64,000 nucleotides of DNA from the NCBI GenBank assembly GCA_947593515.1, contig CANQDQ010000001.1, positions 248,001-312,000 on the forward strand. The letters are read 5' to 3'. Numbering within the stretch: the first letter of the stretch is position 1; each line of letters begins with the position of its first letter. Below are positions 9,292 through 17,602 of the stretch, in pieces. The translations under genes and the position numbers were made by a program. This DNA comes from an uncultured Bacteroidales bacterium. GTDB taxonomy: Bacteria > Bacteroidota > Bacteroidia > Bacteroidales > UBA11471. The notes under the pieces are model-generated. The model did no database searches, had not been told where the DNA came from, and saw only the letters and a list, made by a program, of their open reading frames with translations.

Positions 9292-9537
9292 TTACTTTTT
9301 ATCCTTTATCTCCTCGAAATCGACATATTCGCCGTCGGTGCGGTCGAACACTTTTTTGCGCCGGCGGGAAGAGGGTTCTTCGGGTTCGGACGGCCGGTCG
9401 TCTTCGCGGCTTCCGGCAGAGCCGAAAGGTGCAGCCGGTCGGCGTCCGCCGAAAATGCTCAATACGCGGAACACGAAACCGAGTACCGCCAGCAGTATAA
9501 TGAATCCGATGAAAATTATCAACTGAAAGAAGAACAT
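9292..9537 (-). CDS. DUF4834-family small membrane protein
   Basis: The 81-residue protein has one N-terminal hydrophobic helix (FFQLIIFIGFIILLAVLGFV) followed by a short charged tail rich in Arg, Glu and Ser, ending in FDRTDGEYVDFEEIKDKK. This is the pattern of the Bacteroidales DUF4834 family, which has no known function. It lies just downstream of pssA on the same strand (about 83 bp apart) and converges with the LuxR-type regulator (23-bp gap). Confidence 0.75.
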   Translation of the reverse strand: MFFFQLIIFIGFIILLAVLGFVFRVLSIFGGRRPAAPFGSAGSREDDRPSEPEEPSSRRRKKVFDRTDGEYVDFEEIKDKK

Positions 9538-9620
9538 ACTTTTTTGATTTTTATTTACCCCGAAAGGGTGTTAAACAATGACGTCCGCCCGATGATTCGG
9601 TTTGCTGGCTGCCGGAAAAA

Positions 9621-10304
9621 TCATTTCCACAACAGGGCGACCAGCGAGAGCAGCACATAGACGGCTATCGCCGCCGACAAGCCTGCCAATCCCAGCCACA
9701 CAAGCAATCCGATGGAAGCAGCTATCAGGAGGTAGCGCAGCTTGTTTTCCCGCCACGAAAGAGTGGTAACCTTTAAGGAGAACATGGGCAGCGGGGAAAC
9801 CATCAGGTAAGAAACGACGATTATCAATGCCGGCAAAATCAGCGGGTGCCAATTCTGCGTGCCGGCAAATGCGATACCTATCCAGAACAGGGCGTTGGCA
9901 GGAATGGGCAAACCGATGAACGAGGTTTTCTGGCGGTCATCGACATTGAAGCGCGCCAGCCGCAACGCACCGGCAACGGGAATCAGCAGAGCGATATACG
10001 CCACGTATTCGTATTCACCGTAAGGCAGGAGCAGAAAATGCGCCAACAGAGCGTACATCATCAGCGCAGGCGCCAAACCGAAACTTACCAAATCCGACAG
10101 CGAATCCAATTCTTTGCCCAGCGGCGAATAGGCGTCGAGCACGCGGGCTGCCAGACCGTCGAGAAAGTCGCACACGGCAGCGACGATGATGGCTGCCGCC
10201 GCCACCTCGAAATCGTCTTGCAAGGCAAATATCGAAGCCACGCAGCCTGCCAGCAGGTTACAGCAGGTAATGGCGTCGGGTATGTAAGCGGTGATGCGTT
10301 TCAT
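9621..10304 (-). CDS. pssA: CDP-diacylglycerol--serine O-phosphatidyltransferase
   Basis: The 227-residue membrane protein has the CDP-alcohol phosphatidyltransferase signature DGLAARVLDAYSPLGKELDS plus the final Asp (pattern DG..AR........G...D...D, about residues 48-70) and five to seven hydrophobic helices. It makes phosphatidylserine from CDP-diacylglycerol and serine at the inner membrane. The gene follows psd on the same strand with a 40-bp gap. The pair forms the complete route to phosphatidylethanolamine, the main Bacteroidales phospholipid head group, and shares the promoter upstream of psd. Confidence 0.95.
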   Translation of the reverse strand: MKRITAYIPDAITCCNLLAGCVASIFALQDDFEVAAAAIIVAAVCDFLDGLAARVLDAYSPLGKELDSLSDLVSFGLAPALMMYALLAHFLLLPYGEYEYVAYIALLIPVAGALRLARFNVDDRQKTSFIGLPIPANALFWIGIAFAGTQNWHPLILPALIIVVSYLMVSPLPMFSLKVTTLSWRENKLRYLLIAASIGLLVWLGLAGLSAAIAVYVLLSLVALLWK

Positions 10305-10344
10305 GATTTTTTCGGATAAGCAGCGGGCGTCGGCACCCGTGCAT

Positions 10345-11013
10345 TCAAGATTTCAATCGGGCGAGCGGAGTGATGTTGCCCGTCGTTTTATCGTCGAGCT
10401 TTACCAAAATTTCGGCATCGAGCGGCAAATAGAGATCGACGCGCGAACCGAATTTTATGAATCCGATATGTTCATCGATGTGGCACGACTCGTTTGCTTC
10501 GGCATAGGTAACGATGCGCCGAGCCATGGCGCCGGCGACCTGCCGCATAAGTATCTCTTGTCCGTTCTCGGCTTTGATGACAATGGTGGAGCGTTCGTTT
10601 TCGGTACTCGATTTCGGAAGCCAAGCCGCCTGATAGCGACCGTTCTGATGCTCGACCCGCGTGATGAATCCGTTTACCGGCGTCCAATTGGCATGAACAT
10701 TGAAAAGATTCATGAATATCGACACCTGCAAGCGTTTGTCGTGGAAGTATTCGGGTTCCAAAACCTCTTCTTTGACCACCACCGTGCCGTCTGCCGGAGC
10801 CACGACCATATTTTCCCGTTCACCGGCGAAATGACGGCGCGGCGAGCGAAAGAAATTAAGAATCAAGGAGAAAAATACTACGGAAGCTACAAGGAGAAGA
10901 ATATTGAGCCACTGAACGGGACAAAAGTAAAAAAGTGCCCCGTCGATGATGCACAGAAGCAAAAACAATGCTATCAGAATGTGCCGCCCTTCTCTATGTA
11001 TCTTCACTCTCAT
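10345..11013 (-). CDS. psd: phosphatidylserine decarboxylase proenzyme
   Basis: The 222-residue protein is the short (PSD-A) type. Near the C-terminus FIKFGSRVDLYLP holds the Gly-Ser bond at which the proenzyme cleaves itself to create the pyruvoyl cofactor. An N-terminal hydrophobic hairpin (about residues 12-50) anchors it in the membrane. It decarboxylates phosphatidylserine to phosphatidylethanolamine, the step after PssA encoded just downstream. Residues HANWTPVNGFITRVEHQNG match the conserved metal-independent decarboxylase core. The start is fixed by a consensus promoter about 36 nt upstream. Confidence 0.95.
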   Translation of the reverse strand: MRVKIHREGRHILIALFLLLCIIDGALFYFCPVQWLNILLLVASVVFFSLILNFFRSPRRHFAGERENMVVAPADGTVVVKEEVLEPEYFHDKRLQVSIFMNLFNVHANWTPVNGFITRVEHQNGRYQAAWLPKSSTENERSTIVIKAENGQEILMRQVAGAMARRIVTYAEANESCHIDEHIGFIKFGSRVDLYLPLDAEILVKLDDKTTGNITPLARLKS

Positions 11014-11048
11014 TTCTTTGCCGAAATTATCGTAGCGGAATATTTTTG

Positions 11049-11079
11049 CAAAGGTAAAGAGTTTTTATGGAATTGCAAA
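11049..11079 (-). promoter_or_regulatory. consensus promoter of psd-pssA
   Basis: Read on the minus strand, TTTG (11079-11076), 19 nt, then TACCTTTG (11056-11049) matches the Bacteroidetes housekeeping promoter exactly in both boxes. Transcription should begin near 11042, giving a leader of about 28 nt before the psd ATG at 11013. Confidence 0.8.
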
Positions 11080-11121
11080 ATAACTTTGTTCAAAATGAGT
11101 TGAAAAAATTTTCGACTTCTG

Positions 11122-11153
11122 TTTCGGTGTACCCGCATTCTTTTATATTTTTG
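11122..11153 (+). promoter_or_regulatory. probable dnaB promoter
   Basis: TTTC (11122-11125), 20 nt, then TATTTTTG (11146-11153) fits the Bacteroidetes pattern with one mismatch in the -33 box. Start of transcription near 11160 leaves about 31 nt to the dnaB ATG. It is divergent from the psd promoter, 43 bp away. Confidence 0.68.
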
Positions 11154-11190
11154 TCTGCGAAAAAGTTATTTACCTTTACAAACGAATTTT

Positions 11191-12720
11191 ATGGAAATCA
11201 TTTCGGGCAGACAGCAAAATCAACGCAGCAAGAAAAGCGGCTCGACTCCGCTTATCGATATGGGAAAACTGCAACCGCAGGCACGCGACCTCGAAGAAGC
11301 CGTACTGGGGGCACTGATGCTCGAAAAAGATGCTTACCCCGTAATAAGCGACATTCTGAAACCGGAGAGTTTCTACGAATACAAACACCAGCTGATATAC
11401 AAAGCCATCGTCGACCTTGCCATGAAGCAGGAGCCGATAGATATGCTGACCGTGTGCGAACAGCTGCGCCGCAACAACACGCTCGACGAAGCGGGCGGCG
11501 AATACACGATTACCGACCTGACGGGGCGCGTGTCGTCGGCTGCCAACGTGGAGTTCCATGCCCGCATCGTGGCGCAGAAATATTTGGCACGGGAGTTGAT
11601 ACGCTTCTGCGGCGAAATACAAGCCAAAGCCTTCGACGAGACCTACGACGTCGATGACCTGATGCAGGACGCCGAAGGCGAACTGTTCGAGATTTCCCAA
11701 AACAACGTCAAAAAAGATGTGGTGCAAATCAATCCCGTCATCAACGAAGCCCTGCACATTCTCGAAATAGCCTCCAACCGCAAGGACGGATTGAGCGGAC
11801 TGCAATCGGGATTTACCGACCTCGACAAAATCACTTCGGGGTGGCAAAACTCCGACCTCATCATCATCGCTGCCCGTCCGGCAATGGGAAAAACCGCTTT
11901 CGTACTCTCCATGGCGAAAAACATGGCGCTCAACTACAACACACCGGTGGCGATATTCTCGCTCGAAATGTCGAATGTGCAGCTCGTGAACCGACTCATC
12001 ATCAACGCCTGCGAAATCGAAGGCGACAAAATAAAAAGCGGGCGGCTCTCGACGGCGGAGTGGGAACAGCTCAACGCCAAAATCAAAGACCTATACGACG
12101 CGCCCATCTACATAGACGATACGCCGAGCCTCTCGATTTTCGAGCTGCGCACCAAAGCCCGCCGGCTGGTGCGCGAACACGGCATCAAAATCATCATCAT
12201 CGACTACCTGCAACTGATGAACGCCAGCGGCATGAAATTCGGCAGCCGCGAACAAGAGGTCAGCACCATATCGCGCTCGCTCAAAGCGCTTGCCAAAGAG
12301 TTGAACATTCCCATCATCGCGCTGTCGCAGCTCAACCGCGGCGTCGAAGTGCGCACCGGTGAAGAAGGGAAACGCCCGCAACTCGCCGACCTCCGCGAAT
12401 CGGGCGCCATCGAACAAGACGCCGACATGGTGTGCTTCATACACCGTCCCGAATATTATAAAATGACCGAAGACAAACAGGGCAACTCGCTGCTGGGCGT
12501 CGCCGAAATCATCATCGCCAAGCACCGCAACGGCGCCGTAGGCGATGTGCGCCTGCGCTTCCGCAGCGAATTGGCGCGTTTCCAGAATTACCGCGACGAA
12601 ATCACCATTCCCTCCCGAATCAACCAAAACAGAAGGGCTGCCCAAAAAGCCGATGACATAACGAATATTCCCCCTAACGAAGGGTTTACCGACGAACAGC
12701 CTAACGAAGTGCCCTTCTGA
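11191..12720 (+). CDS. dnaB: replicative DNA helicase DnaB
   Basis: The 509-residue protein has the DnaB N-terminal collar domain (PQARDLEEAVLGALMLE) and a RecA-like motor. Walker A is AARPAMGKTAF (about residue 229), Walker B is IIIIDYLQLM, and DnaB signature stretches include LSQLNRGVEVR and ESGAIEQDADMVCFIHRPE. It unwinds DNA at the replication fork and recruits primase. No intein or insertion is visible. The gene stands alone behind its own promoter and is followed after 18 bp by an AlkD-like gene on the same strand. Confidence 0.97.
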   Translation: MEIISGRQQNQRSKKSGSTPLIDMGKLQPQARDLEEAVLGALMLEKDAYPVISDILKPESFYEYKHQLIYKAIVDLAMKQEPIDMLTVCEQLRRNNTLDEAGGEYTITDLTGRVSSAANVEFHARIVAQKYLARELIRFCGEIQAKAFDETYDVDDLMQDAEGELFEISQNNVKKDVVQINPVINEALHILEIASNRKDGLSGLQSGFTDLDKITSGWQNSDLIIIAARPAMGKTAFVLSMAKNMALNYNTPVAIFSLEMSNVQLVNRLIINACEIEGDKIKSGRLSTAEWEQLNAKIKDLYDAPIYIDDTPSLSIFELRTKARRLVREHGIKIIIIDYLQLMNASGMKFGSREQEVSTISRSLKALAKELNIPIIALSQLNRGVEVRTGEEGKRPQLADLRESGAIEQDADMVCFIHRPEYYKMTEDKQGNSLLGVAEIIIAKHRNGAVGDVRLRFRSELARFQNYRDEITIPSRINQNRRAAQKADDITNIPPNEGFTDEQPNEVPF

Positions 12721-12738
12721 CCCGACAACCCGCCCTGC

Positions 12739-13398
12739 ATGAATACGACCGACGAACAGATACGCGCCATAAAACGGCAGTTCCGCAAGGCGATGAACGG
12801 CATCGTGGCTGCCAGTATGCGGGAGAAAGGGGTGGTCTACCGTGTGAATTTCGGGCTTACGCTGCCGCTGCTGAAACGCATCGCCGCCGCATACCCGCCC
12901 GACAAAATGCTCGCCGAACGGCTGTGGAGCGAGCCGGTGCGGGAATCGAAGATGCTGGCGACATGGCTCTACCCTCCCGCCGAAATGGACAGGGCGACCG
13001 CCTGCCGTTGGGTGGCTGAAATACCCTACCCTGAAATTGCCGACATCTGCTGTCTGAATCTTTTTTCGCGCCTCCCGTTTGCCGCCGAGTTGGCGGCATA
13101 TTGCCTCGAACGCACCGACGACCTTGCCCGATATACCGGCTTCCGTCTATGGAACAGGCTGCTCGCTGCCGGCTACAAGCCGTCGGAAAATGAAATTGCC
13201 ATACTGTTGGAAGCCTGTAAAAAACTATTCGCAACGGAGAATCATCGCCCGACGCTCGCCGTCGCTGTCGATGCCCTGCGCCGCCTCGCCGAGCAAGACG
13301 AAGCGACCCATAAACAAATCGAAAATTTCTTCTCGGCTGCCGAATCCGACTTGCCGGAAGAAAGCAAAAATCTTATGCGGGAAATTTTGGAACAATAA
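12739..13398 (+). CDS. AlkD-like HEAT-repeat protein, putative DNA alkylation repair
   Basis: The 219-residue, mostly helical soluble protein resembles the DNA alkylation repair (AlkD, PF08713) superhelical family: an N-terminal MREKGVVYRVNFGLTLPLLKR segment, then HEAT-like helices with DICCLNLFSRLPFAAELA and TGFRLWNRLLAAG. AlkD proteins excise bulky cationic alkylated bases without flipping them. I could not confirm the catalytic Trp/Asp positions by eye, so a non-enzymatic paralogue is possible. It sits 18 bp behind dnaB and may be cotranscribed; it ends 10 bp before the convergent glycosyltransferase. Confidence 0.55.
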   Translation: MNTTDEQIRAIKRQFRKAMNGIVAASMREKGVVYRVNFGLTLPLLKRIAAAYPPDKMLAERLWSEPVRESKMLATWLYPPAEMDRATACRWVAEIPYPEIADICCLNLFSRLPFAAELAAYCLERTDDLARYTGFRLWNRLLAAGYKPSENEIAILLEACKKLFATENHRPTLAVAVDALRRLAEQDEATHKQIENFFSAAESDLPEESKNLMREILEQ

Positions 13399-13408
13399 GG
13401 TGTATTGC

Positions 13409-14377
13409 CTATTTCCCGTAATAATGGTTGCCGGCAATTTTCCGCTTCAACGACAGGAGCCAATACACCGGACGATAAAAACCGAGACAGGAAAAATAGA
13501 GTAGCATCCGAACTTGGAACGACCGTGCTTTCATTTTCCAAATCAACTTCCGATACATTCCGTATCGCCGACGAAATTCCCTACTCGTAAGGGCATCGGT
13601 TTCAAATATCCGGAAAAGAGCGGAACCTATCGAATTTATGTATTCTTCCCGATATTCCGGTTCTTGTAAAAACGTTTTTGTAGCCGCAATGTATCTGTCC
13701 CCCTGTTCCAGAACCAAGTTTAAATTAAGAGAATTTGCATTTATTTCTGTATCATAGTGATATAGAGCTATTCCGCAATACGATACCTTTATTCCGCACT
13801 TCAACAATTGCACACAAAAAAACAAATCTTCCGCAAAATTCAATCCTTTGAAAAAACGGATATTCTGCGTTTCGTATGCGCTGCGCCGTATAAGTTTAGT
13901 GCACAACCCTCCATGCAATTTTCTCGTAAACAAACCCCGCAATACCTCCCGAGCATCAAGCGAAGAGGGCTCTTGCCGACGAAGCGCTGTTCCCTCAGCC
14001 GATTCTTCATAATAATCGCAGATTACCATATCGGCATCATCGGCAACGGCTTTTTCGTAAAGAAGTTTCAACATATCCGGCTCCACCCAATCGTCAGGGT
14101 CGGCGTGTATCGTATATTCGCCGGATGCCCGCTCTATGCCATATTGGCGGGCAGAAGCCACACCGCCGTTTTCTTTGTGAAAGACTTTGACACGGGCATC
14201 TTTTCGGGCATATTCTTCACACATCTCACCCGAACGGTCGGGGCTGCCATCATCGATTGCCAAGACCTCAAAGTCTGTAAAAGTCTGCGACAAAAGAGTA
14301 TCGAAAAAACGCGACAGGTATTTTTCGGCTTTATATACGGCTACGATTACCGATATTGCCGGATTTTTTTTTGTCAT
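13409..14377 (-). CDS. family 2 glycosyltransferase
   Basis: The 322-residue GT-A protein starts with ISVIVAVYKAEKYLSRFFDT. It has the nucleotide-sugar motifs FEVLAIDDGSPDRSGE and YTIHADPDDWVEPDML (DxD equivalent), and ends in basic amphipathic helices typical of membrane-associated capsule or LPS transferases. The coding sequence is visibly richer in A/T than the dnaB and dap regions around it, suggesting an accessory origin. It lies 48 bp downstream of the GH53 gene on the same strand, with a flippase gene further upstream, so export of a surface polysaccharide is the likely context. Donor and acceptor are unknown. Confidence 0.88.
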   Translation of the reverse strand: MTKKNPAISVIVAVYKAEKYLSRFFDTLLSQTFTDFEVLAIDDGSPDRSGEMCEEYARKDARVKVFHKENGGVASARQYGIERASGEYTIHADPDDWVEPDMLKLLYEKAVADDADMVICDYYEESAEGTALRRQEPSSLDAREVLRGLFTRKLHGGLCTKLIRRSAYETQNIRFFKGLNFAEDLFFCVQLLKCGIKVSYCGIALYHYDTEINANSLNLNLVLEQGDRYIAATKTFLQEPEYREEYINSIGSALFRIFETDALTSREFRRRYGMYRKLIWKMKARSFQVRMLLYFSCLGFYRPVYWLLSLKRKIAGNHYYGK

Positions 14378-14425
14378 GACATATTCCCTTTGTTGCGAAT
14401 AAAGATGATGCAGCTGAACCTACAA

Positions 14426-15589
14426 TTACTTAAAAGCCTCCATGATAACGGTAGGATAACCTTCCTCCGTAAACGCGCCCAAACGGTAACGGCTCGGCTG
14501 ACACTCCGGCTCCCAATAAAACACGCCTTTACAGCGGTTATTCGTATTGTCACGACACTCTTTCAGGATACGAGCCAACAGCGTTTTACCTTCCTGCAAA
14601 ACCGATTCTGCCGCCAGCCGACCTTCGTCATCGGCACACTCCATTCCGGTTTCCACGACCATTACGTCGCAATTGTATTTGGCACTCACTTTTTTGATAT
14701 TATCGATGCAGTCCGTAATCGTCCTGTCTGCTGTATAATCCTTGTGTTCGAGCATTGTCCAATAGGGATAAAGCGACATGCCTATCATATCCCACTTGCC
14801 CCCGTTCCTTTTCAATTCATCAAAGAACCACGTGTATAACGAATTATCGTAACCGTTATCCAAATGGACGATGACAACGGCATTCGGGAAAACGGATTTC
14901 ACCGCATCATACCCTACATTGACGAAAGCGGCAAGATTGGCAAAATTCTTAGGATATTTCAACTTGTTGGTCGGGCTGTTCAAGCCTTTCACATCTTTTT
15001 CATAAATATCGTAGGAGGCGCCGCTCAAAGCGACATCTTCGTCCCACAACATACCCGGACGGATTTCATTGCCTACCTGTACCCACTTGGGGGTTATGCC
15101 TGCCGATTTCAAGGCATTCAGCACATCTTTGGTATGGTCGGCAATCGCCTGTTTCAATTCGGCAAGCGATTTTCCTTTCCACGCCTCCGGCTTAAATTGC
15201 TGACCCGGGTCAGCCCACCAATCGCTGTAATGGAAATCGACCATTAAATCCATTCCCACTTTTGCCGTCCGCTTGGCTTTGACCAAAAAATCTTCTTTAT
15301 CGCACCAGTTGTCGTGTTTTTCGGGATTCACCCAGACACGGAGGCGAATGGCATTCATACCCAAATCTTTCATCAACTGAAAGCAATCTGTTTCCACGCC
15401 GGAAGCATCACGGAATTTCATGCCTTGCTGTTCCATTTCCGTAACCCAACTGATGTCCGCACCTTTGGCAAAGACATCGTTATTATCCGGAAGGCTCCCC
15501 GCATCGGAATCCGAGTCGTTACGACTGCTGCACGCTCCTGCCGCCAAAGCAACACACAAAAGAAAAGAGAGGAATTTCATGGTTTTCAT
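14426..15589 (-). CDS. GH53 arabinogalactan endo-beta-1,4-galactanase lipoprotein
   Basis: The 387-residue protein is a lipoprotein: the signal FLSFLLCVALAAGACSS contains a lipobox with Cys near residue 20. The GH53 barrel is recognised from FAKGADISWVTEMEQQGMKF, AIRLRVWVNP, acid/base Glu in WVQVGNEIRPG and nucleophile Glu in VVETGME. GH53 enzymes cut beta-1,4-galactan, the backbone of type I arabinogalactan. As a surface lipoprotein it would make the first cut, complementing the GH2 and GH51 enzymes 7 kb away. It is oddly placed between a flippase and a glycosyltransferase instead of beside a SusCD pair. Confidence 0.9.
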   Translation of the reverse strand: MKTMKFLSFLLCVALAAGACSSRNDSDSDAGSLPDNNDVFAKGADISWVTEMEQQGMKFRDASGVETDCFQLMKDLGMNAIRLRVWVNPEKHDNWCDKEDFLVKAKRTAKVGMDLMVDFHYSDWWADPGQQFKPEAWKGKSLAELKQAIADHTKDVLNALKSAGITPKWVQVGNEIRPGMLWDEDVALSGASYDIYEKDVKGLNSPTNKLKYPKNFANLAAFVNVGYDAVKSVFPNAVVIVHLDNGYDNSLYTWFFDELKRNGGKWDMIGMSLYPYWTMLEHKDYTADRTITDCIDNIKKVSAKYNCDVMVVETGMECADDEGRLAAESVLQEGKTLLARILKECRDNTNNRCKGVFYWEPECQPSRYRLGAFTEEGYPTVIMEAFK

Positions 15590-15609
15590 AGCTATATAAA
15601 TTTATTCGA

Positions 15610-15641
15610 CAAAGATAACCAAATAGAGCCAAAACTCCAAA
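15610..15641 (-). promoter_or_regulatory. consensus promoter of the GH53 gene
   Basis: On the minus strand, TTTG (15641-15638), 20 nt, then TATCTTTG (15617-15610) is a perfect Bacteroidetes promoter. It lies in the 119-bp gap behind the flippase gene and gives a leader of about 14 nt, so GH53 can be expressed separately from the flippase. Confidence 0.78.
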
Positions 15642-15708
15642 TCATATCCGTTCTCAAAAAAAAGCAAACTCTTATTCGTTTACCCTCTTTTGACGGCTGC
15701 AATTGTCG

Positions 15709-17271
15709 TTATCGTCGTTTTCTTGTACCATAGCGCAATCTGTGTTTCAAAATCGACAGGAATTTAATCCGTTCCGCGCGCTCGAATCCGAATATTCCGA
15801 TACACACCGCCATGTAGCACACCGCTGCAGCCACATAGAGAAATAATCGCACCCACGAAATCGTGGCGGGAATATCAAAAAAATACAACGGTACGGCAAA
15901 ACACAACAGAAGGATAAGGGTTCTCGGTATAATTTTCCGGAAATAAACGGAATATGGCATTCGTATTTTGGGCAAGACTATCCAAATGCGGATTCCCTGC
16001 GCCAACAAATAAATAAAAAAATAGACCAGCATCACCGCCACCGGCGATATATGCCATATCTTCAACAGCACATAGGCTATCGGTACAATGGTCAATAAGG
16101 TAGTTGCTTCGTAAAGTTGGAATTTCTTTATATCGCCTGTGGCATGAATGGCATTAATCAAAGCGAATCGAAACGGTTCTATCAAAGCGACAAACAACAT
16201 GATGCGCACAAAATCCGCCGTATATTCGGGAACAGTGCCGAGCCAAATCCACAATATCGGCTCTACGCATAAAACAAGGGGAAAGACAAGCAGCAGCATC
16301 AAAAAAAAGCCATACTTCGAAGCTCCGATGACCAACGTGTGCATATAAGGAAAATCGCTGATGGAATAGGATTTGATAATCTGCGGACGGACTGCGGTTT
16401 GAAAATTCTGAACGAACTGCATCGTTACCGTCTGTACCTGCACGGCTATTCCACGCGCCGCATTGACCGCCGGTCCGAAAAACAGATTCAAAAGCACATT
16501 GATACCCTGCGTATATCCGACTATCGCCAAATCGCCGTTCAGCGTCCACCCTGCATACGAGGCAATTTCTCGTACTATCGGCTTATCCCATTTCATAGGT
16601 GTCCGGCTCTCCGGAAAATGACGGGAACAATAGCAGCCATACAGCACGCGAATCAATACCTGAACAAGCATAATCAGTACGGCATACACAATCAATTTGT
16701 CATACGACGTATAAAGCAGCGCCCACGCAATAAGGAGCTTAAATACCACTTCAACGATGGAAACATAAGCAAATGCCGCCATACGTTCATGGGCTATAAT
16801 CAACGCATTGTAAGGAACGCTGACAATGGCTATCACCGATGTGAGTACCGAACAATGATAAACCCACAAAGCAGCCGTCATGCGCTCCGGCGGAATAACC
16901 AGCTTGTGGCATACGAACCACAACCCGACCGTCTCGCCCAACACCACCACGATCGCCGCAAACAGCCAAAGGACACAACAAATTGTGGAAAAATACTTTT
17001 TTACCTCCGTTTCATCGCCTTTGCCGAGTACAAATGTAATAAAGCGGGAACAAGCACTGCCCAATGAACCGGAAAAGAATCCCAACATCACGATGATGCC
17101 GCCCACCACGTTGTAAATACCGTAATTTTCTTCACCCAACGCATGAAGAACGATACGCGAAGTGTATAGCGATACCGCCATGACAAACAGCATACGGATA
17201 TAGAGCATCGCCGTATTTTTGACGATACGCTTGCTTTTCGCGGCAGTGGTAAGTTCTTTTTCCGATTGCAT
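15709..17271 (-). CDS. polysaccharide (Wzx/MATE-fold) flippase
   Basis: The start is placed at MQSEKELTTAAKSKRIVKNT, 21 nt after the predicted transcription start; a Met ten codons upstream is in frame but overlaps the leader. The 520-residue protein has 12 to 14 hydrophobic helices and the oligosaccharide-flippase N-terminus (AMLYIRMLFVMAVSLYTSRI then LGEENYGIYNVVGG). It should move lipid-linked glycans across the inner membrane. Base composition is A/T-rich compared with the flanking core genes. The nearby GT2 supports a surface-glycan role, but no complete capsule cluster is present. Confidence 0.88.
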   Translation of the reverse strand: MQSEKELTTAAKSKRIVKNTAMLYIRMLFVMAVSLYTSRIVLHALGEENYGIYNVVGGIIVMLGFFSGSLGSACSRFITFVLGKGDETEVKKYFSTICCVLWLFAAIVVVLGETVGLWFVCHKLVIPPERMTAALWVYHCSVLTSVIAIVSVPYNALIIAHERMAAFAYVSIVEVVFKLLIAWALLYTSYDKLIVYAVLIMLVQVLIRVLYGCYCSRHFPESRTPMKWDKPIVREIASYAGWTLNGDLAIVGYTQGINVLLNLFFGPAVNAARGIAVQVQTVTMQFVQNFQTAVRPQIIKSYSISDFPYMHTLVIGASKYGFFLMLLLVFPLVLCVEPILWIWLGTVPEYTADFVRIMLFVALIEPFRFALINAIHATGDIKKFQLYEATTLLTIVPIAYVLLKIWHISPVAVMLVYFFIYLLAQGIRIWIVLPKIRMPYSVYFRKIIPRTLILLLCFAVPLYFFDIPATISWVRLFLYVAAAVCYMAVCIGIFGFERAERIKFLSILKHRLRYGTRKRR

Positions 17272-17298
17272 CGATGAAACGGTGATCAAGATTCGATA

Positions 17299-17330
17299 CA
17301 AAAATAATATATTCCTCCCGATTTTACAAA
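17299..17330 (-). promoter_or_regulatory. consensus promoter of the flippase gene
   Basis: On the minus strand, TTTG (17330-17327), 20 nt, then TATTTTTG (17306-17299) is a perfect Bacteroidetes promoter, with the expected start near 17292, 21 nt before the chosen ATG. Confidence 0.78.
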
Positions 17331-17435
17331 AAGATGTATGTTATCCTAAACGAGTACTAAGCCCTTTTTTCAAGAGAGAAAACAATATTTCGCAAAAAAC
17401 GGAGTTTTATGAATGAAAGCTCAAAAACGAACATT

Positions 17436-17567
17436 ATGATACGGATTCTCTATAAATGCGCCGTTGCTGCGGCACTGCTGCTTCTCCTCTCCGCCTGTTC
17501 CGCCGGACGCGGCTGCGGCTGCGCCCTGCCCGACTATGCGCCCTCCGACCTCGCCATGAACGAGTGA
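17436..17567 (+). CDS. small Cys-rich lipoprotein, 43 residues, unknown function
   Basis: A short open reading frame encodes a signal peptide with a good lipobox (LLLLLSAC, Cys at about residue 21). The mature peptide is only about 23 residues and holds two more cysteines in GRGCGC before LPDYAPSDLAMNE. An in-frame ATG nine codons upstream (17409) is possible, but the shorter form has a normal lipoprotein N-terminus. It stands alone between the divergent flippase gene and the convergent BASS transporter. I do not recognise a family. Small lipoproteins of this kind can be envelope anchors, entry-exclusion proteins or lysis peptides, but nothing here distinguishes them. Confidence 0.6.
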   Translation: MIRILYKCAVAAALLLLLSACSAGRGCGCALPDYAPSDLAMNE

Positions 17568-17602
17568 ACGGGTCGATAAATCATTTTTCCCATTACGGCG
17601 CA

